Of a stretch of 64,000 bases of DNA, positions 42,134-53,436 are shown piece after piece (position 1 is the stretch's first letter; the number at the start of each line of letters is the position of its first letter). The position numbers were made by a program, and so were the translations under genes. The notes under the pieces were generated by a model. That model worked only from the letters and a program-made list of their open reading frames with translations, was not told where the DNA came from and did no database searches. Origin of the DNA: Torymus aiolomorphi. Its lineage: Eukaryota; Arthropoda; Insecta; Hymenoptera; Torymidae. The DNA lies in the NCBI GenBank assembly GCA_036365515.1, contig CM070875.1, forward strand, positions 105,008,628-105,072,627, in the 5' to 3' direction.

Positions 42134-43682
42134 CAAAAAACTTAACTTCAGCCTACTCGATGATAACCTCCGCAACTTCTTATCCATACTTCCTCCTTCC
42201 CCGTCTTTCCCCCCCTCGACCTTCATCACCTCCACCCCGAGCTCCGGAGTCGTCCTGGGCCCCTCAGATGTCTGTGAAACCGAACGTCAGCTCACAAAGG
42301 CCCTCATAACTGCCTATGACTCTTGCGCACTGCACTCGATAGTCCTCTCCTTTCGTTGCAAGCCCTGGGTCAACGCCGAGATACGCTCTCTCATGACATC
42401 TCGCAACCGAGCATACAGAGTCGTCTGTACCTCGAGCTCTGCGGCAAATCTCCAGAGCTTCCGTATCGCTCAGGCTCGAGCATCTAATGCTCTCAATACC
42501 GCCAAAAATCGCCACATCGCCTCGCGACTTGAGGAGGCGCCAGGTCCCGAGGCCTAGTGGAGAGAGCTCCGACGACTCCATGTGTCTGCTTTACCTGCCC
42601 CCTCGCCCTTCCGCTATTTCGACCCTGCTTCTCTCGATACTCATTTCGCTTCGACTGTTAACCGTCACTCTCCCATCACCGAATCTGACTACGACGGCGT
42701 CGTAGAACGCCCGCTTTCCATCACCTTCTGCCATCAGTTCTACATCCGCCCAGTCTCCGAAGCAGAGGTCCTTCAAACCCGCTCTACTTCTAAATCATCG
42801 GGTTTGGATGGAATTTCCATCCCTATGCTCAAGCTCGCTATGAAGACTGCCCTTACCCGACTTACATCGCTGGTTAACTCGTCAATTCTCAGCGCTACTT
42901 TTCCATCTGAATGAAACAGGGCCCTTATTCGCCCACTAAGACCAAAACTCCACGCCTCCCTTCAGTACAAGACCAATTCTTGCTTGAGAGGCTTGTAAAT
43001 GATCAACTATCTGGGTATCTCGAAGTCCACGGCCTTCTTAGGCCGCATCAGGCCGGTTTTCGGCGAGGGCATAACACCCAGGCCGCACTGCTTGGAGTAC
43101 AGGAAGACATTAGGCATGCGATAGACGACTGCATGCTCACCATACTAATCCTGTTCGACTTTTCGAAGGCATTCGACTCCATCCCGCATGTACGCCTTCT
43201 TGCTAAGCTGAGAGATCTCAATTTGTCATACCACGCGCTCAGGTGGTTTTTTAATTACATCGCAAATCGTCTTCAGGCAGTTGTGGACGTGGGTGGCTCC
43301 ATTTCGGATTGATTTCGTGCGGCGTCAGGTGTACCGCAAGGTAGTGTCCTCGGTCCACTAATATTTGCCATCTACATTAACGACCTACCAGCGGTACTCA
43401 CCTTAGCCCACATAATGATTAACGCAGATGATACTCAAGTTTATTTTTACTTTGTTCTAACCCAAATTCACCAAGCCATTGCACGAGCCTCCCTCGACAC
43501 TCAGGCGGTCGCTGACTGGGCTAGGCAAATGCATTACTGCTAAATCATCTTAAAACAAAGGCAGTGAACTCTATGTTACTAGGATTGACTTTTCCTCGCT
43601 GCCCAGGATTACCATCGACGGTCACGCGCTGCCTTACGTTGCCGAAGTGCCTAACCTAGGCGTCATCATCGCGCCCACGCTC
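42134..43682 (+). pseudogene. Linker and reverse transcriptase of the split non-LTR element
   Basis: CKPWVNAEIRSLMTSRNRAY, then a stop at about 42555. FDPASLDTHFASTVN, EAEVLQTRSTSKSSGLDGIS and PMLKLA form the RT entry. After another break at 42913: GYLEVHGLLRPHQAGFRRGH, ILILFDFSKAFDSIPH (motif A intact), ASGVPQGSVLGPLIFAIYIN (motif B) and INADDTQVY, where Asn replaces the Tyr of YADD. It ends at VPNLGVIIAPTLH next to the palindrome. Confidence 0.85.
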
Positions 43683-44821
43683 CATTAATGCGCAAAACGC
43701 TAAATTTGAACATGAAACTTCGAGCCCACTGTGCTGTTAGAAAAACAAATCCATTTTTGTTCAAAATCTTATATAAGGGGTTTTCGGGGATGCTCTTTCA
43801 GAATCTGGCACTAATTTTGTAAAAAAAAAATCAAAATCATAATTTTTTTTGCATTTAAAAAAAAAAGTCACGAATTTTTAACGTTTTTTTTTTTTTTGAA
43901 ATCAATTTTTACTAATGTTGCTGCATTCAAATAAGCAAATTATTGCCAGAAATCGCATCCTCGATGTCTGAGGTTTCAAAACCCTGATTGAGAACTTCTT
44001 TTCCCCCTTAGTTTTTCCAAAATGGCGGTTTTTGTGAAACAGCATGACCTTAAACTTCATGATTTTTTTTCTTGACAGCTTTGAACCTTACGAATAAAAT
44101 TTATAGAACAAAAAATGTTTAGAATCATCCAAAAAACATGTGTGAATTTTTTCAAAAATTTTTGAGCCATTTTAGGCCATTTTGATAATTTTTTTATTGA
44201 AAAGCATTAGCTTTACGAAAAAAAGTTATAGAACAAAAAGTGCTCAGAATCATCTAAAGAATATTTATAAATTTTTCCAGAAGTTTTTGAGTGAATTTCA
44301 AGTTCTCCAAAATGGCCTATTTTTTAAAAATTCTAAAATGGCTCAAAAATTTTGAAAAAATTCACGCATGTTTTTTGGATAATTCTAAACATTTTTTGTT
44401 CTATAACTTCTTTTCGTAAGGTTCAAAGCTGTCAAGAAAAAAAATCATGAAATTTAAGGTCATGCTGTTTCACAAAAACCGCCATTTTGGAAAAACTAAG
44501 GGGGAAAAAAGGTTCTCAACCAGGGTTTTGAAAACCTCAGACATCGGGAACGCGATTTCTGGCAATAATTTGCTTATTTGAATGCAGCAACGTTAGTAAA
44601 AATTGATTTAAAGAAAAAAACGTTAAAAATTCGTGACTTTTTTTTTTTAAATGCAAAAAAAATTATGATTTTGATTTTTTTTTACAAAATAAGTGCCTGA
44701 TTCTGAAAGAGCATCCGCGAAAGCCCCTTATATAGGATTTTGAACAAAAATGGATTTGTTTTTCTAACAGCACAGTGGGCTCGAAGTTTCATCTCCAAAT
44801 TTAGCGTTTTGCGCATTAATG
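43683..44821. repeat. 1.14-kb palindrome (foldback) inserted at TTAA
   Basis: The ends CATTAATGCGCAAAACGC and GCGTTTTGCGCATTAATG match through arms of about 550 bp (for example TGTGCTGTTAGAAAAACAAA against its complement near 44770); the centre is near 44252. TTAA occurs at 43685-43688 and 44816-44819, so a TTAA target duplication is possible. No ORF: the homopolymer-rich arms (AAAAAAAA, TTTTTTTTT) are non-coding. Part of the non-LTR RT (about 25-30 codons) seems missing at the junction. Confidence 0.92.
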
Positions 44822-45402
44822 GGTTAAGGTCGTTGAGGAAAATCTTGGTCGAGAGTCTCGTGTTCCCTCGTTTTGACTATGCATGCGTTGTCTACCATCA
44901 TCTCGACAAAACGTGCATAGCCAAGATCCAGGTCACACTGAAGGCCTGCGTGCGTTTCGTCGTCGGCCGCCTCCCCTTTCTCATACATGTAAGCCCCTAT
45001 CTCCTCGGACTACGCTGGCTCTCGGCCCTCAGGCGGCGTGACTATTTTATAGGCGCCTTAGCTTACTCAGTAGTTGCGAACAACACACCCGCATATCTCA
45101 CCGAGTGCTTCCGCCGTCGCCAGCTCGTCGATTTTACTGTACGCCGCTCCGAAAGGCATCCACTGCAAGCATTTGTACCGTCCACGCCACGTACGGAGGC
45201 ATACAAACATTCCTTTATCCTCGAGGCCATATCCCTTCTAAAATCGGTGCATGTAACCACCTTTTCTCCTAGAGATTTATATGCTTTTAAACAGTCACTT
45301 TTTGAGACCCTGTTTGCAAGAGACATGGCCGACTGGACACGGCGTGTGGGCGACGAGCGGTTTTCACGCAGCCTACTTCGCATCCCGTCTGCTAGGCCTT
45401 AG
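44822..45402 (+). pseudogene. C-terminal region of the split non-LTR ORF2
   Basis: Frame open from the palindrome edge: RINGLRSLRKILVESLVFPR and FDYACVVYHHLDK, then ACVRFVVGRLPFLIHVSPYL, GLRWLSALRRRDYFIGALAY, and the end RDLYAFKQSLFETLF ... FSRSLLRI. This is the thumb and C-terminal part typical of CR1/Jockey-like elements (FDYAC, RRDYF motifs). Stop at about 45400, then a T-rich 3' UTR. Confidence 0.82.
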
Positions 45403-45834
45403 CACTGCTAAGTAGTGCGTTCTTGCGGTTTTTCATTTCTTCATCCACATTTTCACACTTGTAAATTTGTTATACTTGTATTATATTTCTCATCGCTATA
45501 TTTCTGTTCGTATTTCACTTATCGCCACAATTCTCGCCGCAAACGTTACACACTATCACCCACAAACCAAATCTAATCACTTTAAATATCGCTAGCGTTT
45601 CACTGTATTTATCATCTCTGTACTTTTTATATTTTTTATATTTCTTTTTTTCTCATATGTCTTGTGCTATTTTCGATTTTTATACATTTTCATATTTTTA
45701 TAAATATTGTTGTTTTCTTCGTTACTGTTGTCACTTATATTTTATACTTTCCTGTTAATTTTGTATATTTTACACTGAGCGTCAGACGGGGTTACACCCC
45801 AAGGCGTTAATAAACGAATCAATCAATCAATCTC

Positions 45835-46575
45835 TCTCTGTGAGTATGTGTTTGTGTGTGCGCGCGCGTGTATGTATGTGTGTTAGATTTGGTGTTTCGA
45901 CTGGGTTGAATGCGATTCATAAGTGAAAAATTTTGTTCTGCACATAAGGATGGCTTGACATATTTTAGGGGTAATTCTCGTCCCCGTGTGAAACGCTATC
46001 TCATTCTATACGTCCAAATCTTCCATTTCCAATGTGAATTACTTCGATCCGTTCTAAATCCGCTTAAAACAGGGACGTGATCGCTAAAAATGATTTTGGG
46101 ATCACTGTGCGCATGTCCCCCTATGATGCTCCAACTCCACGGATAAAAAGAAAATTTAAAAAAAAATTATCCCGGGTTCTATCTAACAACGGATGAGCAT
46201 TCCTCCGTGCTACCAGGCGCGTCCTCAAGTTGTGCATTGGGGAATAACCAGTTTAGGTTGGTCAGCTATGAATATAATGAATAAGCGACCGCGAACAAAG
46301 AAATCGTGAGAATGGACGAATAAACGAGCATTATACGAATGGGCAGCGGCCGACGAATTGTGGATATTCCTGCTAGACTAGCCAAAGGGAGGTAGTAAAC
46401 ACCCTAACCAGGGTGGCACGAGATGCTAGTACCTAACCTCTGCGTTATTGGTTGATTGAAAACACATGTTCAAAGCGGAAGGACCGCTCAAGTACTCACT
46501 GACTGGAGCCAATGGTGGGGTTGAGGCAATTATTGTTGGGCGCAGGTGTAAAGGATTATCTGGTCAATATTTCCT
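45835..46575. other. Spacer: TG-rich microsatellite and possible minus-strand endonuclease scrap
   Basis: 45838-45882 is (TG)n/(CG)n. 45960-46150 read on the minus strand gives HSDPKIIFSDHVPVLSG with the SDH of an APE endonuclease, a weak hint of a further non-LTR fragment. The rest has no recognisable content and may be the 5' UTR of the following R1-like element. Confidence 0.35.
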
Positions 46576-46879
46576 TATATCCGAAGCTGCGTAGTGCAAA
46601 TCGCACGCCGTCTAGCCCGAGGTTTGCGCCAGGTGTTGGGACGGACCCGACGTAGCCCACTCGGTAGGGGTGACATTAAACCTTGTGCTTCATTATGGCG
46701 TGGCCCTATCCCGTAACCTTTTTTTTCAGTCACTAGGTGCCGATAGGAGTGACCGTCCAAAAAACCGCCTCTCGGCTTCGGCATCGATAAATAGGGTTTC
46801 TTATAGTCGGGGATAGTAGCCACACCGAGGTGTGCCTCCGATAGTGGGAGAACCGTCTTTACCATATAACTCATGCACG

Positions 46880-48096
46880 ATAACTAACTCAAACACAAAT
46901 ACAGGAAGAGAGGAGAAGACAAACAGCGGATTAGGAGGCATGCACGCATCCTCTGGACACAAAACCCAGTGGGCGCTGGCGCAACCACTAAGGAACTCAG
47001 AGGTACATCAGCATCAAAGGATAGGAACATGGAGGCATGTATCCAGGAGATGAAGAAGCTCACCAAAACGATGATGAGCACAACTATGCTGCAAAAAAAC
47101 GTCAATAGGACAATAATGGAACGACTCCCAAAGGTGGAGGAGGATCACCTTAATAGTTCGCTGACGTCTGGGAGAGAAGAAAACGGCACTGGGCGAGAAC
47201 TCCTCTGCCTTGACGCCCAAGACTATAAATGGAGGATATAAAAGACCGGCATCGAGCCCCCCACAGGTCTCTGAAGCATGAGAAAAGAAGATGAAGGAGG
47301 ATCTTCGAGCACCAGTCTCTATCCCAACGCCGAGAACAAAGAGAAAGTTAAAGAAGGAAAAGAACACGAACTCTTCTGAAGAAGAAGAGTGGGCCATCAT
47401 CAAGAAAAGGTAAGGGTGAAAGCAGCGATAACAACAGCAACATCAGCAGCAACAAAAACAGCAACCGCAACTGCAACAACAGCAGCAGAAGCAGGAGCAG
47501 AACAAGAAAACGAAGATGGGAAAGCCGGACGTGATCGTCCTAAAGCCCGCAGACGGTAAAACGTACGCGGATATATTGTCCACGATACGGAAGTCCGTCA
47601 AACGAGAAGATAGCGGGATCGAGATTCGATCAGTCCGGCAAACAGGAGCAGGTCTGGTGCTCCTCGAACTAAAAGGGTATACCTCTAAATCACGGGCCTC
47701 CTTTTCAGAGGCCCTAAAAAGGGCAACGGGCGACGACTGCACTGTCGTGAGGGAACTGATCCCCAGAGCTGCTCTGGAAATCAGGGACCTCAACAACTGC
47801 ACGTCAGAAGAGAAGATGAAGAAGGTTCAAATCGTTCTTCCGGACCCGGCAAACTGATGTCCACCGCCTGAATAAAAGTCGGCTGGATCAACTGCATGAT
47901 ACGAAGAAGAGCGACCGTTACCCGCTGCTATAAATATATGGGCTTCGATCATCTGAGCCTAAACTGCGAAGGGCCGGATCGGAGCAAGCTGTGCTTTCGT
48001 TGTGGAGCGCAAGGTCACACGCTAAAGATTGTACCGCCGTCTCGTGGTACTTCCTATGCGCTGAACAGGACAAAGCTGATTCCCAAAATCATATAG
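46880..48096 (+). pseudogene. R1-type gag/ORF1
   Basis: Begins in poor-complexity sequence (EEEEWAIIKKR near 47385, then CAGCAG/AACAGC runs 47420-47510). 47516-47857 encodes KPDVIVLKPADGKTYADILS and TGAGLVLLELKGYTSKS, the conserved middle of R1-type gag. 47896-48096 encodes two degraded knuckles, CYKYMGFDHLSLNC (second Cys is Tyr) and CFRCGAQGHTLKIV (last Cys lost). Several shifts. Confidence 0.75.
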
Positions 48097-48239
48097 CGGG
48101 ATTAGGAGCACGTGGCGCTTTTCGAGATGCCCTAGTGAACACAAAGCAAAAATGACGGTAGTTCTACAGGGTAACATGCACAGAAGCAGAACGGGTCACG
48201 ACCTCCTGCATTAGATCTGTTTCGAGAAACACGCCCATA

Positions 48240-48985
48240 TTATTTTGATCAGCGAGCAGTATCGGAACAGAGATGGACCAGGATCGACAATCTGGGTAGT
48301 GCTGCCATCCCAAACTATGATCCGTGAAACATCCACATCGTGGATCATGGAAGCGGCAGCGGTTTTGTTTGGATGAGACACGAGCAAACGTACTACATTA
48401 AAGTGTACTTCACCCCAAGCTATTCCTTCAGCGAATACCAGGCCAAGCTGGAGGGTCTGGAAGACGCAGCCCGGGATATGCAGGGCGAACTGGTCATCGC
48501 CAAGGACTTTAACGCGAAAGCTCCGGAGTGGGGGAAAGCCCGGTCGAACAGCAGCGGCCGCATAGTCGCGGATATGGCTAGTAGGATCGATCTAGTGGTA
48601 CTCAATCAGGGTACCACTACGCCCTTCAGACGACTGGGCTATAAGGTGACGATCATAGACGCCTCCCTGGTAAGTCAACGCCTAGCTACGCAAATCGAAG
48701 ACTGGAATGTGATCGGAGACTACACAGGGAGCGATCACATGTACATCGCGTTTCGTGTGCATGATAGCAGGCCGGTTTCGATTCCATGCAAGCGCGCCTC
48801 TCCTCGGTAGAACATCGCCAAGATGAACTTCAAGAGTCTCTCCTCGACAACAGCACATGGACAGCGCACCTTGAAGGAGATCCCCGAAGGACTACCGCTC
48901 CCTGCACGGGCCAACATGGTGACTGACGCCACCATGAAAGTCACCGAACAGCCCTATGCTAAGAGGCGGTTCCCAGGAAAAGACT
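48240..48985 (+). pseudogene. R1-type APE endonuclease
   Basis: YYIKVYFTPSYSFSEYQAKL, VIAKDFNAKAPEWGKARSNS (the family has GDFNAK, here Lys replaces Gly), RIDLVVLNQGTTTPFRR, VTIIDASLVS (S/T-ID) and YTGSDHMYIAFRV (GSDH). Stop at 48810. The N-terminal catalytic Asn/Glu part is scrambled before 48340. Confidence 0.8.
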
Positions 48986-49269
48986 AAGTTGGTCAAGATG
49001 TCCTCCTTACTGGTGGATGGATGAGATCGCAGACCGTCATAAGACGTGCCTGCAACTATGTCGCAGAATGCAGAGGGTCAAAAGACGTGATCAAGTGCAG
49101 CCGCCTTGGCCGTAGAGTACAGTGCGGACTAGAAAACCCTCAAAAGGGCCATAAGATCCCGCCAGCGGCGATGCTGGCTAGAGCTGAGAGAAGATCATTA
49201 CCCGTAGTCTGGCGTCTTTCGCTTCATCAACACCTCGGGACGCAGCAACGATAAATAACATCGTCGATA

Positions 49270-50358
49270 TCCTTTTCCAAGAACATCCACAAAGAGCAGA
49301 ACCGAGCTCCACCCAACCCCATCCAAATACCCGCATTTACGGGCACGGAGCTCTCCATAGCAGTAAAATCTATGCAAAATAAGAGAGCTCCGGGACCGGA
49401 TGGATTACCAGAGGACCTGCTGAAAGCCATTTGCGGCAGTCATCCATACCTCTTGCTGGACATGTACAATTCCTGTCTGAAGGCGGGCATTTTCCCTGCC
49501 CGCTGGAAGACCGCGAGGTTTGTCCTCATCAGCAAGGACAAGGATGCAGCAGAGAGCCCGGCGACTTACTGCCCGCTGTGTATGCTAGACACGGCGGGTA
49601 AACTCCTGAAGAAACTGCTGAAATCTTGTCTGCAAGCCGCCATTAGCGCGGCCGGAGATCTGGCTCCGCGACAGTACAGCTTCAGGCAAGGTAAGTCAAC
49701 CATTGACGCAGTCCACGAGGTGGTTCACGCTGCCAAGGCGACGAAGCAGGAAAACCACTACTCTCGCTTTATTTATCTGCTGGCCACCTTGGCCGTAAAA
49801 AATGCGTTCAACTCAGTAAGATGGGACAAGGCGTTGGATGCTTTCGAGCCGGACTTTCACATGCCAGCGAATCTCTTACGCATTCTAGGGGATTATCTGA
49901 GAGACCGCTCGATAGTCTATGACACGGAAGATTGCCCAATAAAGAAGGAAATAACATCTAGGGCTGCTCAGAGCTCCATGCTGGTTCCTGACATATGGAA
50001 CGTATCCTACGACGGGATCCTGCGCGTGGGAATGCGCAAGGGCGCGTTCCTGGTTGGGTACGCAGACGACATTGCGGTGGTGATCGTAGCCAGGGGGGCT
50101 GACTTCATCCAGCTGTGGCTCAACCACATAATGCGCCATGTCTACTCCTGGCTGGAGGATCACGGGCTCGAATTAGCCACGACGAAAACCGAGATCGTGC
50201 TACTCACGAGGAGGCACATTAACACCCTGTGCCCCTTTCAAATGGGAGACACGACGGTTCAGGCTAGGCACGCTGTCAGGTACCTAGGGGTGACGTTCGA
50301 TAACAAGCTCACCTTCAGGGAACACGTGAAGATAATGTCGGGCAAGGCGGCAAAATAA
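49270..50358 (+). pseudogene. R1-type reverse transcriptase with mutated motif A
   Basis: NKRAPGPDGLPEDLLKAI, AGIFPARWKTARFVLISK, LLDTAGKLLKKLL-like, FRQGKSTIDAVHEVV, then LATLAVKNAFNSVRWDKAL, where Ala stands at the motif A catalytic Asp (family TLDVKNAFNS). FLVGYADDIAVVIVAR carries an intact YADD, and RYLGVTFDNKLTFREHV follows. 328 codons are open from 49372. Loss of the motif A Asp should abolish polymerase activity. Confidence 0.85.
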
Positions 50359-50559
50359 CATCCGCGCTGATTAGGCTAATGGCCAACACCACCTGCCCAT
50401 GGCCTTGCAAGAGGCTCCTACTTATGCGTACCGCCTAAGCCGTCAATCTTTACGGAGCTGAAGTCTGCGCCGAGGCATTGCAGAAAGAGGTGCATCGAAT
50501 GCGCCTACCGCAGTGCAACGGCGGGGGGGGCGGGCGCTCCGGATCGCGTGCTCCTACCG

Positions 50560-51123
50560 CACGGTTTCCGAGCCCGCGATACTAGTGGTCTCAGGGGTAA
50601 TACCCGTAGACCTACTAGCACAGAAGAGACAGTACGTCCACTAGCACAAGCCTGCTCTAGGACCAGTGGAGGCTCACCGAACTGCCAGAACCAACACCAT
50701 ACAGGCTTAGCAGAAACGGTGGGAAGTTGAAACAAGAGGTGGACAGCTAGGTTGATTCCACTCGTGGATCACTGGATGCTCCGAGAAGAAGGTGAGGTGG
50801 ACTTCTACCTCACCCAATTCCTGAAGGGGCAAGATCTGTTCCGCGCTTACCTGCACAAGATGGGTCAAGTCGCGCAACCAGACTGTGCCAACTGCGATTG
50901 GCCCCTCGACAATGCTCAACATACATTTTTTCATTGCAGAAAATGGAGCGTCGAATGGAGGGCATTGGAGAGCGAGCTCGGAGCGATCACACCTGACAAA
51001 ATTGTCGGGCTGATGCTCCGAGGTAGCAAGTGTTGGGCGAAAATCACCGTCTTTGTCGAGACGGTCATTCGCTCAAAGAAGCTGGCTGAGGTAGGACGCA
51101 ATGTGGCTACCCACAGGGCTTAG
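50560..51123 (+). pseudogene. R1-type C-terminal region with zinc finger
   Basis: VDFYLTQFLKGQDLFRAYLH, then CANCDWPLDNAQHTFFHC (CX2C...HX4C), then WRALESELGAITPDKIV to the stop at 51121. The finger matches the module found after RT in R1-clade elements. 50359-50750 between RT and this part is frameshifted. Confidence 0.8.
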
Positions 51124-51339
51124 AGGAAAAGGGATAAAATTTCCCATAAAAAAGTGATGGAGAAAGGGGAGGAGCCCTGTGGATGGATCCTGACTGGCGT
51201 CCCCCTGAAGTAATGCCTCACGGCGGTTCTAAGGGAACAAATACATATCAGCAGAGGACGGGGGTGTGATTTTTAGTGGGTAAGAATCCCACACGCCAGG
51301 GAGTGTCGGACCCCCTGGTGTCTTTTAGAAGATTTTTGC

Positions 51340-53436
51340 ACATCTCTTCCGCAAAAAAATGTATTTATTATAATATTTATAATATTTATTATATTTATTA
51401 TTATATTTATTATAATCAAAGTTTTTTGTACACCACTTACTGGTGTAGTGTAATGTATATTATATTTGAAAATTTTTTTAATTTATTTGTTTATTTTTGT
51501 TATATAGTAAATATTGTATACCTATAGATACAGTCTTTAGCTACAATTTTCAAATCTTGAAAGTTCATTTTGGACCCTTTGAATAGGGGATCCATAATTC
51601 AGTTGCTCGTTAATAGATTTAAGACTTGACTGTCTGTATCTTAGGAAATAATTTAATGCAGTTAACTAAATAATATTACAATATACGAAATGTCTCTTAT
51701 ACGAAAGGGCCAAAATCAACTTCCATTGTGTGTAAATTGTAGCTAAAGATACTACCTACAAGCATAAAAAATGTTCTACTTATTACATACATTTTCTTTT
51801 ATTTTATAGTAATTTGTTTTCAAAAACATACCTATTGTAACCATTATAGTCACAAAGAATCATAGCAAATATGAAGTCATTCGGTGCATCGGATCCAAAT
51901 ATGTCCTGCGATAAAGTCACCCAGCATATATTAAGTACTTACAAATATGGATTTTTTATAATAAATTATGGTATTAATTTATTTATATTATGACCAGATC
52001 TACTTATAAATAAGTAATGTGAAAGACTTATAAATTTACTGTTTTATTATTTAAAAAAAGTAAAACAATTGTAACTTTTAGTTTCTAACCTTAATTTTGT
52101 GTTCACATTTCATAACCTATTGACAACTAGGTTCCTAAGTATCGAAAACTGATCTGACGCCGAAACTGGTTATCGAAAACTACTGTCGCGACATTATATT
52201 TTTTTAAATTATTTTCTCCATTAATATTTATTAAATCTGGACTTTTTTTTCATTTACTTTATTTGAACTTGTCCTATAACTTTATAAAAAAAGTAATTTT
52301 TTTCTTCAATAAAAATATTGGTTTTTGGAACGAAACGTTACCTTGCGTCTTATGCTATCGAAAACGGGCTCCACTACCTTAGCTAGATTTATTAATTTGG
52401 AAGTTCTAGCTCTGTAACAGAAAAGTAAAATTTCGATAGATTTTCTCATATGACTGCTGACTCAGCTGGAATTGACATAGGAATAAGATGAGTACTTATA
52501 AATTTAACGATTGTCGATACATGTTTCGGCAAAGAAATTCACCAGTGTTTGCACCGTCCAATCGATATTTAACATATCTAACCCACTCAGAACGTATAAT
52601 TAAATCAAACTTTACGGCCTAGGACCAAAATAGTACATTTCGACATGAGTGCGGAAGGTGATTATTAAAAAATCTTCTTACGCATCAGTTTCGAACAGTA
52701 TTTTATACGACAAGAGCCGAATAATCATATTGAAATTATGATTTTGAGGTTAGAGTGGTATTTCATCACTTTTTATAAAAAAAAATGCCAATTGTGCTCG
52801 AAACTTCCTTCTTTTACGAGGCAAAGAAGAGAAACGAGTGTTCTTAGTGCCACTCAACAAATTCATGATAATTATTTACAAAATTAGCTATTATATACAA
52901 TATTATTACAATACAATATAAAAATACCCACCGAATTTGTAGATGTTAGTTGAAATGATCTGAATATCGGTTTCTTCCTTCTATTCATTTTATGCGATTT
53001 AGTCGTGTTTGAGACACATACATTTGATTGATTCATGTTCAAATCTATTTTCCTCCTAAAATTTAAATAATTACTTATAATACAGTGATGAAAATCGGAA
53101 ATAGATAATAAGAGATATTATGGAATCTTAAAGATCATGATAATTAATAACTAGCAAAGAATGTATATATTAGATTAGATGCAAAGTTAGAAATAACGTT
53201 TTAAATAATGAAATTTTTGATTTTGTCTTTAGTGTAAAAAGAGCTTACTATCTGCATTTAGTTGTAGATAATCTTCATCCATAAAAAATGAGTGTTTTTG
53301 AGAAAGTACGAAGATGAAAAACAATTTAATACATAGGAATTTATTAAAACGTATATTTTATTAAATAGGAAACGTAGAATTCAATAAGGATTTGATAATT
53401 GCAAATTGCTTAGGTTCAACGAAAAAAAATTTTAAT
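51340..53436. other. 2.1 kb of AT-rich DNA without recognisable content
   Basis: No ORF above noise on either strand. It starts with a (TTTATTATA)n-like tract at 51360-51415. I see no palindromes or tandem repeats of note. TACAATTTTCAAATC (51542) and AATTGTAGCTAAAGATAC (51735) face each other loosely. Confidence 0.6.

Larger units (their letters stand above)
39495..45832 (+). mobile_element. Non-LTR retrotransposon (CR1/Jockey-like) split by two insertions
   Basis: Parts: endonuclease (39495-40211), RT and linker (42129-43682), C-terminal region (44822-45402), 3' UTR and an (AATC)n tail at about 45813-45831. Interruptions: a 1917-bp insert with TSD AACCT (40212-42128) and a 1.1-kb palindrome (43683-44821). 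The 5' end and ORF1 were not found. Multiple stops and shifts are present. Confidence 0.82.
46580..51330 (+). mobile_element. R1-clade non-LTR retrotransposon, degenerate
   Basis: Plus strand: gag-like ORF1 (46880-48096), APE endonuclease (48240-48980), RT (49270-50358) and a C-terminal CCHC-type finger (50870-50940). This order, plus the C-terminal CxxC...H...C module, is typical of the R1 clade (R1, TRAS, Waldo). It is GC-rich compared with the AT-rich flanks. Many frameshifts. Flanks are not rDNA. The 3' end is near GTGGGTAAGAATCCCACAC and the A-run at 51353. Confidence 0.82.

Noticed and set aside
45838..45882. Waldo-like targeting of a TG/ACAY microsatellite by the R1-like element
   Set aside because: The microsatellite is ~700 bp from the first R1-like sequence and nothing similar flanks the 3' end.
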